Assembly: GCA_017551515.1 (NCBI GenBank)
Contig: JAFZLK010000027.1
Coordinates: 1-33,196 of the forward strand
Reading direction: 5' to 3'
Length of the DNA: 33,196 nucleotides
From: Bacteroidales bacterium
Lineage (GTDB): Bacteria > Bacteroidota > Bacteroidia > Bacteroidales > ML635J-15
Shown: positions 8,989-14,844 of the stretch, piece after piece
Layout: every line of letters starts with the position of its first letter
How positions within the stretch are numbered: position 1 is the stretch's first letter
The notes under the pieces: model-generated
The model's input: only the letters and a program-made list of their open reading frames with translations
What the model was told of the DNA's origin: nothing
The model's database searches: none
Made by a program: the position numbers and the translations under genes

Positions 8989-9978
8989 ATGGATGACAAA
9001 ATAATAATATATCAAACCGACGACGGACAGACGCAGATAGATGTCCGTATGGAGAACGAAATGATATGGCTAACTCGCCAGCAGATTGCTGTGTTATTTG
9101 ACCGCGATTATAAAACAATCAGTAAGCACATCAACAATGCTCTTAAGGAGGAGTTGGCAGATTCTGTGGTAGTCGCAAAATTTGCGAATACCACTCAGCA
9201 TGGTGCTATAGCGGACAAAACACAAACGCACGAAATTGACTATTTCAATCTTGAAGTAGTTACCTCTGTCGGCTATCGTGTAAAGAGCCAGCGCGGTGTT
9301 CAATTCCGCCAGTGGGCGAATCGCGTATTGAAGCAATATCTTATCAAAGGCTATGCAATCAACGAGCACATTCACCAAAAACAAATTTCGGAACTACGCC
9401 AATTGGTGCAGGTTGTAGGACGAACATTGCAGAACAAAGAGGTTGCCGATACGGTTGAAAGCCAAGATTTGCTAAATGTTGTGGTCGATTACACATACGC
9501 ACTTGACATTCTCGATAACTACGACTACGAGCGGCTTAGAATAGAAAAGACAACATCCGACGAGCCGTTTCACGCCACTTACGAGAATGCAATGAAGGAA
9601 ATAAATCTGCTGAAGCAAAAATTTGGTCACTCGGCATTGTTCGGCAATGAAAAGGATGGGTCATTCAAAAGTTCAATAGGGCAGATATATCAAACTTTCG
9701 ATGGTGAAGAATTGTATCCGTCAGTGGAGGAGAAGGCAGCAATGTTGCTCTATTTGGTTACTAAAAATCACTCGTTTAGCGATGGCAACAAGCGTATTGC
9801 CGCCACCTTGTTTTTGTGGTTTCTCAATGGCAACCATATACTTTACAATCCGGATGGGAGCAAACGTATTGCCGATAACACTTTAGTGGCACTTACTCTT
9901 ATGATTGCCGAAAGCAAGACCGAAGAAAAGGATATAATGGTAAAAGTCGTTGTCAATCTCATCAACAAGAACAACTAA
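8989..9978 (+). CDS. RhuM-Fic/DOC fusion protein
   Basis: The protein has 329 residues. The N-terminal ~190 residues match the RhuM ('virulence protein') type: an HTH-like start (WLTRQQIAVLFDRDYKTISK, about 27-46) and the segment DYFNLEVVTSVGYRVKS. The C-terminal half carries a Fic/DOC motif, HSFSDGNKRIAA (about 258-269), close to the Doc-like HxFxDxNKR pattern. Fic proteins transfer AMP or phosphate onto target side chains; the target here is unknown. I see no separate antitoxin beside it. It ends 13 nt from the convergent WYL gene. It opens the accessory island after nifJ and is often part of defence or conflict-rich loci. The two-domain architecture is clear; the activity is inferred. Confidence 0.88.
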   Translation: MDDKIIIYQTDDGQTQIDVRMENEMIWLTRQQIAVLFDRDYKTISKHINNALKEELADSVVVAKFANTTQHGAIADKTQTHEIDYFNLEVVTSVGYRVKSQRGVQFRQWANRVLKQYLIKGYAINEHIHQKQISELRQLVQVVGRTLQNKEVADTVESQDLLNVVVDYTYALDILDNYDYERLRIEKTTSDEPFHATYENAMKEINLLKQKFGHSALFGNEKDGSFKSSIGQIYQTFDGEELYPSVEEKAAMLLYLVTKNHSFSDGNKRIAATLFLWFLNGNHILYNPDGSKRIADNTLVALTLMIAESKTEEKDIMVKVVVNLINKNN

Positions 9979-9991
9979 AAGATGTGATTGG

Positions 9992-11029
9992 TCATGTTAA
10001 ATCATTCTCCTTCTTCCCGCATCCATAATTCTTATACATCCCTTCCACATGTTCCTGGAATTTTTTCACCAGTTGGCGAGGCGATTTTACGACCAAGCCG
10101 CTGCCAAAACCAAGAAGTTCGCGGATAAGTTCCCTGTTCCAGATTACTCGTATTACAAAGTCGGCAGAACCGTCATCGTATTGCTTTATTAGTCGCTGCG
10201 ACTTGTGGAACGGCTTGGTGATGATGTATGGTGTGTCGTCTGCGCTCGCCCAGAAAACCACATTCTTTTCGCTTTTGCCGTAGAGGGTTACGCCGACAAT
10301 CTTGTCGAAATATGCCGCAGGGTCGAAGTCGGTGTTTTCAATGTAGTTGCCTGTGTCGCCAAGTTCCATCGATTCTATGCGGTCGAGAGCCAAATTGAGA
10401 ATCATATTTACGCCTTTTGCCTTTCCGAACAGGAACCAGCGGTTGCGGTATTCGCGCAGGACATACGGCGAAAAGCAGAGCGCATTTGCCTTGGGCGACT
10501 TGAACGACTTGTACATAATATTCAAGGTGCGTTTCGAAACAATGGCATCGTACGACATATTAATATAGTTCAGTCCGCGAAGGCGGTCGTTCTTCTCGAA
10601 GAAGATGACGGGTTGGGTTTTGTGTTGCAACGAGGATACATGGTCGTTCAGGCGGTTGACGATGTCCTCCAGTTCGCCGAACTCCGAAAATCCGCTCAGT
10701 TGTTTCAGGACGGTCATTGCTTCGGTCATGGCTTTCATGTCGAAGTCGGTGATTGGCGAGTTCATTATGCTGAATTTCGGGTCTGAATACGAATAGTACT
10801 TGTGGTCGGTGACGACGATAGGTGCGTTGTAGCCAAGTTTTTCGCTGCGCATGTTCTGGATGTCGAGTTGGATGGTGCGTTTGCTTATTCCGTTCATGTT
10901 TCCTTCGTACTCGTACAGAGCATCGGAGCAGGCATCAATCAGGTCTTCGAGAGTCCACAGACGGTTTCTGCGTTGCAGGCACTGGTCAATGGTTTTGTAG
11001 CGTATCAACGCGTTTTTACTTGCTGGCAT
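9992..11029 (-). CDS. WYL-domain transcriptional regulator
   Basis: I chose the ATG at 11029 (345 residues); the longer reading begins at TTG. The N-terminal part looks like a winged helix (TIDQCLQR..., then SKRTIQLDIQNMRSE, about 40-60). The middle holds a WYL-type fold (LNIMYKSFK, then FSPYVLREYRNRWFLFG with the conserved YxxRWF element), and the end a WCX-like dimerisation part (GFGSGLVVKSPRQLVKKF). WYL regulators often repress phage defence or RNA/DNA repair genes and sense nucleic-acid ligands; the ligand here is unknown. It is divergent from the coiled-coil gene at 11167. Its TAAATTTG element (11054-11061) has a TTG inside the CGCAA-N5-TTGCG palindrome about 21 bp upstream, so autoregulation is plausible. 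Confidence 0.88.
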   Translation of the reverse strand: MPASKNALIRYKTIDQCLQRRNRLWTLEDLIDACSDALYEYEGNMNGISKRTIQLDIQNMRSEKLGYNAPIVVTDHKYYSYSDPKFSIMNSPITDFDMKAMTEAMTVLKQLSGFSEFGELEDIVNRLNDHVSSLQHKTQPVIFFEKNDRLRGLNYINMSYDAIVSKRTLNIMYKSFKSPKANALCFSPYVLREYRNRWFLFGKAKGVNMILNLALDRIESMELGDTGNYIENTDFDPAAYFDKIVGVTLYGKSEKNVVFWASADDTPYIITKPFHKSQRLIKQYDDGSADFVIRVIWNRELIRELLGFGSGLVVKSPRQLVKKFQEHVEGMYKNYGCGKKENDLT

Positions 11030-11053
11030 AATCGAGAAAAATGAAAATTTTTG

Positions 11054-11061
11054 CAAATTTA
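11054..11061 (-). promoter_or_regulatory. -7 element TAAATTTG of the WYL regulator gene
   Basis: TAnnTTTG match on the minus strand, 24 nt before the chosen ATG. The expected -33 TTG overlaps the left arm of the palindrome at 11081-11095. Confidence 0.6.
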
Positions 11062-11075
11062 TGAAAAATTTTTTC

Positions 11076-11120
11076 GACTACGCAAATAGGTTGCGCACTG
11101 GGGTTATAATTTTGCGGCGA
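11076..11120 (+). promoter_or_regulatory. Shared promoter module, copy 1 (WYL / coiled-coil divergent region)
   Basis: GACTACGCAAATAGGTTGC begins at 11076 and contains the inverted repeat CGCAA-N5-TTGCG (11081-11095). After 14 bp follows TTTTGCGGCGA, whose first bases complete a TAATTTTG -7 element (11107-11114). The same 45-bp layout recurs at 12473 and 14767. The palindrome sits where a regulator would control both divergent promoters. Confidence 0.85.
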
Positions 11121-11166
11121 TTTTTTAAAAGGACACTATTTAATAAACCAGAAAAAACGAAAAATT

Positions 11167-12060
11167 ATGGCAATTTATTCATCAAAACTCGATGCCTTTT
11201 TCGGTGCTGAAGGCCTTACAAACACCAGCGCCAACTTTATCGCAAACAAGGCGAAGGAAATGTACGAAAACAGCAACAATGTTTTCTTTGATTTTGTGAC
11301 AAGCGAAGTCAGTATCATTGGCATGGACAGGAAAGTCGTTTCGCACAAGGGTATGACCTTTGACGAATTCAACAAGTCGATTGAGGAAATCGCCAATGTC
11401 GGCAAGTTGAAGTCGCTGATTGCTTGGTTGCGCGAGGCAATCAAGGCAAGGCAGACTATGGTCGATGCGGTTAAAAACATTGATGCTGAGGATTATGCAG
11501 AAGAGTTGGGGATTGAACTTCCGGAGAGGACGCAAATGCAGAGAACAATTACCGAAGATGATGTAATTGCTGAAATGTCGGTTGCCGAGCGTTGCCGTTA
11601 CTATTACCTTGAGGCACAGTGTGCAAATCTCGGCAAACTGATACATCCGTCTGGCGATTTCAGCAACAGCATCAAGCAGGCAAAGCAATCGCTTCGGACA
11701 GGGCTTTCGACAAGCGGTGAAGGTCGCGACATGACAATTACGGAATACACTGCTTCGCTCGATATGGATATGGTTGACAAGAAGTTTATGGAAATGCAGG
11801 AGTTGCACCGCAGTCTGCAAGCCGAGTTGAACGGCATCAAGCATAAGATTGAAAGTGCGATGGAGGAGCATAATACAAAGGTTAGGATTGCCAACCATAA
11901 GGCTTCTGAGGAATTTTCGCTGTCCATGAAGATTGTCACTGACAAGGTTGACGAGGTAAGGGACAAGGAGTTGCAACGCATTAGAGGTTTGAAAATCATT
12001 ATTCCCGACAGTTTGAAGGAAACTTACGAGTTTGTGGCAGCTGTTGGGAAGAACAAATAA
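11167..12060 (+). CDS. Coiled-coil protein of unknown function in the WYL-linked cluster
   Basis: The protein has 297 residues and no signal peptide or membrane segment. I do not recognise a named domain. The N-terminal ~60 residues look globular. Long charged helices follow (FNKSIEEIANVGKLKSLIAW; then about 205-275 with DKKFMEMQELHRSLQAELN and repeated E/K/L spacing), consistent with coiled coil. It ends in IIIPDSLKETYEFV. It is divergent from the WYL regulator and carries copy 1 of the promoter module shared with the tRNA-like gene and the AAA+ gene. A terminator follows 18 nt after the stop. A role as an adaptor or RNA-system partner is only inferred from this context. Confidence 0.85.
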   Translation: MAIYSSKLDAFFGAEGLTNTSANFIANKAKEMYENSNNVFFDFVTSEVSIIGMDRKVVSHKGMTFDEFNKSIEEIANVGKLKSLIAWLREAIKARQTMVDAVKNIDAEDYAEELGIELPERTQMQRTITEDDVIAEMSVAERCRYYYLEAQCANLGKLIHPSGDFSNSIKQAKQSLRTGLSTSGEGRDMTITEYTASLDMDMVDKKFMEMQELHRSLQAELNGIKHKIESAMEEHNTKVRIANHKASEEFSLSMKIVTDKVDEVRDKELQRIRGLKIIIPDSLKETYEFVAAVGKNK

Positions 12061-12077
12061 AGTGTTTAAGGGGGCGC

Positions 12078-12103
12078 GGAGCCTGTCTCAGGCGTTCCTT
12101 TTT
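12078..12103 (+). terminator. Likely terminator of the coiled-coil gene
   Basis: GCCTG-TCT-CAGGC forms a perfect 5-bp hairpin (12081-12093), extended by GGA/TCC with a small bulge and followed by five T. Confidence 0.7.
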
Positions 12104-12119
12104 AATCTGCGCTGTGGGT

Positions 12120-12195
12120 ACATGTTTTATGATGGTCCAAATGAAAATGGACGGGATTAATAGCATAATTGGGTAGCAAGACCTAAAAAACATGT
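12120..12195 (+). ncRNA. Possible structured RNA, tRNA-sized
   Basis: A 9-bp inverted repeat ACATGTTTT/AAAACATGT (12120-12128 with 12187-12195) encloses about 58 nt. Inside, GTCCA pairs with TGGAC (12135-12139 with 12147-12151) around a loop containing TGAAAA, and ATTA/TAAT can form a second small stem. The closed unit is 76 nt, the size of a tRNA, but no T-arm consensus is present and I see no clear promoter directly before it. It lies in the 464-nt gap between the coiled-coil gene and the tRNA-like gene. It could be an independent RNA, a processed 3' product, or chance pairing in AT-rich sequence. Confidence 0.3.
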
Positions 12196-12287
12196 CGGTG
12201 CGTCCAAGTTTAATTATTTGAATGACTTTGCTTTTGTTTTTGATGGGCGTGCCGGTTCTTGATCTTGTTTTTGGCTTCGACTCGGTG

Positions 12288-12314
12288 GTGCTTCACAGCG
12301 CAGAGCACTTTTTT
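12288..12314 (+). terminator. Terminator-like hairpin in the gap before the tRNA-like gene
   Basis: GTGCT (12288-12292) pairs with AGCAC (12304-12308) and is followed by six T. It would end a transcript coming from 12100-12290, although no gene is recognised there. Confidence 0.45.
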
Positions 12315-12350
12315 GAAAAACTGCTTCGACTGGCGATATGGACGCCGGAA

Positions 12351-12416
12351 GCAGATTTCCTTGGCAGGGCTTGGCGAGACGCGCTAAGTTTTGCCAAGTT
12401 TTTGATTAATTTTGCA
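12351..12416 (+). repeat. Duplicated terminator-promoter segment, copy 1
   Basis: About 66 bp nearly identical to 12648-12714. Each copy contains CTTGGC...GCCAAG with inner pairing, a T-run and then TAATTTTG (here 12407-12414), i.e. a terminator-like hairpin directly followed by a -7-like element. A second hairpin (CTGCTTC with GGAAGCAG) precedes this copy. Confidence 0.85.
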
Positions 12417-12472
12417 ATTCTATGAAATTACAGAATACAACTTTTTTTCAAAAAAAAATGAAAAAAAAATCA

Positions 12473-12517
12473 GACTGCGCAAATAGGTTGCGTACTAGGG
12501 TTGTAATTTTGCGGCGA
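12473..12517 (+). promoter_or_regulatory. Shared promoter module, copy 2 (tRNA-like gene)
   Basis: GACTGCGCAAATAGGTTGC starts at 12473 with the palindrome CGCAA-N5-TTGCG at 12478-12492. After 14 bp come TTTTGCGGCGA and a TAATTTTG element (12504-12511). The tRNA-like gene begins 13 nt after that element, as expected for transcription starting near the RNA's 5' end. Confidence 0.88.
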
Positions 12518-12524
12518 AAAATTT

Positions 12525-12610
12525 GAGTTGCTTGCCAGAGTGGTCAAATGGGCTGGTCTGAAAAGGTCAGTGAGGTTATGAATTCGTTGGTTCGAATCCA
12601 ACACAACTCA
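12525..12610 (+). ncRNA. tRNA-like RNA with aberrant anticodon arm, Ser-like class II fold
   Basis: Acceptor strands GAGTTGC and ACAACTC pair at six of seven positions (C-A mismatch at the seventh), followed by discriminator A and no encoded CCA. The D-arm (GCC...GGC, loop with GAGTGGTC) looks like tRNA-Ser, and the T-arm GTTGG-TTCGAAT-CCAAC is perfect. The anticodon arm is abnormal: TGGTC (12554-12558) pairs with GGTCA (12565-12569) through two G-U pairs, leaving a 6-nt loop TGAAAA, or 8 nt if the closing pair opens. A 7-nt loop cannot be formed with this stem. It could be derived from a UGA-anticodon tRNA-Ser that lost one loop base. The 16-nt variable region has only weak pairing. It carries its own promoter module and a terminator, and Thg1 follows. 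I think it is not a normal decoding tRNA. Confidence 0.75.
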
Positions 12611-12614
12611 AAAA

Positions 12615-12655
12615 AAATCTGCATCTTCGAGGCTTCAAGCTTGAGATGCAGATTT
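12615..12655 (+). terminator. Long hairpin directly after the tRNA-like gene
   Basis: A perfect 12-bp inverted repeat AAATCTGCATCT/AGATGCAGATTT (12615-12626 with 12644-12655) begins 5 nt after the RNA's discriminator base. The T-run after it is short (TTTCTTGG), so it may act as a processing or stability hairpin, with the following duplicated segment as terminator. Confidence 0.6.
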
Positions 12656-12714
12656 CTTGGCAGGACTTGGCGAGAAAGCGCTAAGTTTTGCCAAGTTTTT
12701 TTGATTAATTTTGC
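12648..12714 (+). repeat. Duplicated terminator-promoter segment, copy 2 (before thg1)
   Basis: Near-identical to 12351-12416. CTTGGC...GCCAAG encloses ACTT...AAGT and GCG...CGC pairing and is followed by seven T, a convincing intrinsic terminator for the tRNA-like transcript. TAATTTTG at 12706-12713 then offers a -7 element for the Thg1-like gene, giving it a leader of about 80 nt. Confidence 0.8.
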
Positions 12715-12799
12715 GGTTGACTGAATTTTAGAGAAACAAAAAATTAGACGGAAGAGGTGATTTTGTAATAGAAAATTGGATTGAATAAAACTTACTGCT

Positions 12800-13561
12800 A
12801 TGGATTTTGATGTATTTGACAAGAAAATGAGAGTGTACGAAGAGTCTCTCGACCAAATTATTGTGCCAGAAACCTATATGATTGCTCGTCTTGACGGCAG
12901 GGGCTTTACGAAATTGACAAAGGAAAAATGCAAGTTCGAGACACCGTTTGACATTCGTTTCAGAGATATGATGGTTGAAACACTAAAAAAGTTGATGGAT
13001 TGCGGATTTCGCATAATTTACGGCTTTACAGAAAGCGATGAAATTTCGTTGCTATTTCACATTGACGAGGATTCGTTTGCCAGAAAAGTGCGCAAGTACA
13101 ATTCGATACTTTCAGGTACTGCCAGCGCATTTTTCTCTATGCGTCTCGGACAAATAGGAGTTTTCGATTGCAGGATAATACCGCTTCCGAACAAGGAACT
13201 GGTTGTTGACTATTTCTTGTGGAGGCAGGAGGATGCCAACCGTAACGCACTTAACTCGCATTGTTATTGGATGTTGCGTAAGCAAGGAGTAAAGCCTTCG
13301 GCGGCTCAGGCACAGATAAACAGGAAAACTATTGCCGACAAGAACGAACTGCTGTTTTCCAACGGCATAAATTACAATGATCTTCCTGCGTGGCAAAAGC
13401 GTGGCGTTGGCGTTTGGTTTGTCGATGAGGAAAAGGAAGGTTTCAATCCGCTGACAAAGCAGAAAACCATAGTAACACGAAGAAAGTTGCAGGCAAATTA
13501 CGATTTGCCACTTGGCGAAGAGTATGGAAGGCTGATAGGGAAGATAATTGATGAAAGTTGA
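12800..13561 (+). CDS. Thg1-like protein, 3'-5' RNA nucleotidyltransferase
   Basis: The protein has 253 residues, the size of bacterial Thg1-like proteins (TLPs). The family fold is a palm polymerase working in reverse. Metal-binding motifs are visible: RLDGRGFTKLTK with Asp at about 32, and TESDEISLLF with Asp80-Glu81. Other conserved parts are the KYNSILSGTASAFF helix and RNALNSHCYWMLRK. Eukaryotic Thg1 adds G-1 to tRNA-His; TLPs mainly rebuild truncated 5' ends of tRNAs by templated 3'-5' addition. This one lies 190 bp after a tRNA-like gene and shares a 5' leader motif (ATAAAACTTA, then TGCTATGG) with the AAA+ gene at 14845. The physical substrate is not shown by the sequence; the local tRNA-like RNA is an obvious candidate. 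Confidence 0.93.
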   Translation: MDFDVFDKKMRVYEESLDQIIVPETYMIARLDGRGFTKLTKEKCKFETPFDIRFRDMMVETLKKLMDCGFRIIYGFTESDEISLLFHIDEDSFARKVRKYNSILSGTASAFFSMRLGQIGVFDCRIIPLPNKELVVDYFLWRQEDANRNALNSHCYWMLRKQGVKPSAAQAQINRKTIADKNELLFSNGINYNDLPAWQKRGVGVWFVDEEKEGFNPLTKQKTIVTRRKLQANYDLPLGEEYGRLIGKIIDES

Positions 13562-13634
13562 CTCTCTAACGTTGCCAATGCCCTAAGACCCTGCCAAAAC
13601 GTCCGAAACGTCACCATTAGTGCGAGTTAGGTCG

Positions 13635-13711
13635 CAAATATAATAAATTTTGGCTTGTCAATAGACCAATATTCGAGTTGTTTGCATTTTGGCTTGTGAA
13701 TAGACCAAAAT
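13635..13711 (-). repeat. Orphan half-site array with minus-strand -7 element
   Basis: Two copies of a ~25-bp unit (13647-13671 and 13686-13711), ATTTTGGCTTGTSAATAGAC followed by CAAWA, lie 39 bp apart. Each is an imperfect inverted repeat TTTTGG...CCAAAA. Half-sites step 18/21/18 bp. A TATATTTG element on the minus strand (13635-13642) follows directly, yet no minus-strand gene begins there; the region runs into the end of the convergent Thg1-like gene. The layout recalls the arrays before the two DUF234-type ATPases, so this may be a left-over promoter. The rest of 13562-13766 holds no feature I can support. Confidence 0.6.
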
Positions 13712-13766
13712 TAAGCAATTAAAATCATTATATTCACCCAAATTCTTTAATATAAGTATTTTATAA

Positions 13767-14081
13767 TTATTTGGTTATAAGTTTCGCAGGGCGTATGCGG
13801 TCAACAATAACGGTGTCGTTTTCGATGTGAAATATATAAACCCACTTTTTGTTATGCGAAACCATGTGACAAGCCTTTGGATTATATGCGCGGACATCCA
13901 TAAAATTGCTCGGATGATAGAGATCGGCAAGTACAGACAGCGACATTATTTCCAGTTGCATTGCGTGAAGATATTTATACGCTCCTTCAATTGACATCAT
14001 TTGCAACAGAAACAGCGCAAGATTCTTCAAATCTGATTCTGCCGAACTGCTAATGTTGACTTTGTATTTCATACAAACCAT
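13767..14081 (-). CDS. RelE/ParE-family toxin
   Basis: 104 residues, or 101 if the second ATG (14072, MKYKVNISSSAESDLKNLA) is used. The pattern fits the RelE/ParE fold: an N-terminal strand, two helices containing SAESDLKNLALFLLQ and a C-terminal sheet ending in HIENDTVIVDRIRPA. The NKKWVYIFHIEN segment matches the core strand of the fold. RelE relatives cleave mRNA on the ribosome and ParE relatives poison gyrase; which applies cannot be told. It overlaps the end of the upstream antitoxin gene by 23-32 nt, so the two are translationally coupled. The pair sits, on the opposite strand, between Thg1 and the AAA+ gene. Confidence 0.75.
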   Translation of the reverse strand: MVCMKYKVNISSSAESDLKNLALFLLQMMSIEGAYKYLHAMQLEIMSLSVLADLYHPSNFMDVRAYNPKACHMVSHNKKWVYIFHIENDTVIVDRIRPAKLITK

Positions 14082-14298
14082 CTACAATATAACGCAACTT
14101 GCCAAAGTATTCGTCAACCGACATGTATTCTTTATCACCGAATTTTGCGTCTGCTTCCGCCTTTAATCTTTCAAAGTTTTCATCAAACCAAGCAGGTTTT
14201 TCCTTTGGGTGTTCGGTCACTTTGTTGCCATAGGCAACTGCAGGTTCCGACAATATATCGTCCTGATGGTCAGCGTTATTATATGGTTTATTGTTCAT
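14050..14298 (-). CDS. Antitoxin partner of the RelE/ParE-like toxin
   Basis: I chose the ATG at 14298 (82 residues, MNNKPYNNADHQDD...). The longer reading to 14397 would start upstream of the promoter. A TACTTTTG -7 element on the minus strand lies at about 14324-14331, 18 nt or more before this ATG. The protein is small and acidic, with a C-terminal part (FERLKAEADAKFG, then MSVDEYFGKLRYIVD) that resembles short antitoxins found before RelE-like toxins in Bacteroidetes. No clear DNA-binding domain is recognised. Its 3' end overlaps the toxin gene. Confidence 0.68.
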   Translation of the reverse strand: MNNKPYNNADHQDDILSEPAVAYGNKVTEHPKEKPAWFDENFERLKAEADAKFGDKEYMSVDEYFGKLRYIVDGLYEIQSQH

Positions 14299-14429
14299 CT
14301 GAATGATTTTATTTTGCAAAAGTAGCGATTTTTTTCGAAAGAATTGCCTCGCTGGCATAAATTGTTTGAAATAATGCTTATTTTGATGATTTTGCAATGT
14401 GCTTGTTATTAGTGAATTAAGTTATAACT

Positions 14430-14512
14430 TGCAGATTTTTGGAGGTTATTTTTGTGACAAATGCAGATTTTCGGAGGTTATTTTTGGTGAAGATGCAGAT
14501 TTTTGGAGGTTA
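14430..14512. repeat. 32-bp tandem repeat, three partial copies
   Basis: TGCAGATTTTYGGAGGTTA recurs at 14430, 14462 and 14494, an exact 32-bp period, the last copy being truncated. The period is not a multiple of three and there is no ribosome binding site or -7 element for a plus-strand frame, so I treat it as non-coding. It lies in the 546-nt gap between the antitoxin start and the AAA+ gene; 14513-14760 otherwise holds only AT-rich sequence with no supported gene. Confidence 0.8.
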
Positions 14513-14766
14513 AGAGAGGCTAAAAGGCTGAAAGTCCAAAATGTCGATTATAAGCCTTTGAGGTTGATTGTGTGTTTTTCCGTAGTGGAATTGAGCTGTG
14601 TCGCGATTTCTCAACATGAATAAATGCAACACGACCCCGAAATTTTCCTTACATATTTTCCTTCAATTTTTACAAAAGATGGTGTAATAGTTACAATACT
14701 TATATTGTATGTGCCTATGTATTATATGTTTGCATAAATTTTTTCAAAAAAAGAAAAATATTTTTC

Positions 14767-14811
14767 GACTGCGCAAATAGGTTGCATTGTGGCATGTTTA
14801 TTTTGTGGCGA
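14767..14811 (+). promoter_or_regulatory. Shared promoter module, copy 3 (AAA+ ATPase)
   Basis: GACTGCGCAAATAGGTTGC begins at 14767 with CGCAA-N5-TTGCA at 14772-14786. After 14 bp follows TTTTGTGGCGA. Total length and spacing equal copies 1 and 2. The TA of a strict TAnnTTTG is displaced by one base (TATTTTG), so this may be a weaker promoter. Confidence 0.82.
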
Positions 14812-14844
14812 AATTTTTAGTAGAACTGATAAAACTTATGTGCT

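Noticed and set aside
8719..9118. Minus-strand reading frames between nifJ and the RhuM-Fic gene
   Set aside because: They overlap the nifJ promoter region and the start of the RhuM-Fic gene and show no recognisable protein features.
12222..12425. 67-residue plus-strand reading frame
   Set aside because: It runs through a terminator-like hairpin and the duplicated terminator-promoter segment; composition and context fit non-coding sequence.
12525..12610. Ordinary tRNA-Ser or tRNA-Phe gene
   Set aside because: No register gives a 5-bp anticodon stem with a 7-nt loop, so neither UGA nor GAA can be read as a normal anticodon.
12544..12822. 92-residue minus-strand reading frame over the tRNA-like gene
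   Set aside because: It is antisense to the tRNA-like gene, its hairpin and the thg1 leader, with no promoter; a shadow of structured sequence.
14399..14623. 74-residue plus-strand reading frame
   Set aside because: It consists largely of the 32-bp tandem repeat, whose period is not a multiple of three, and it has no -7 element or ribosome binding site.
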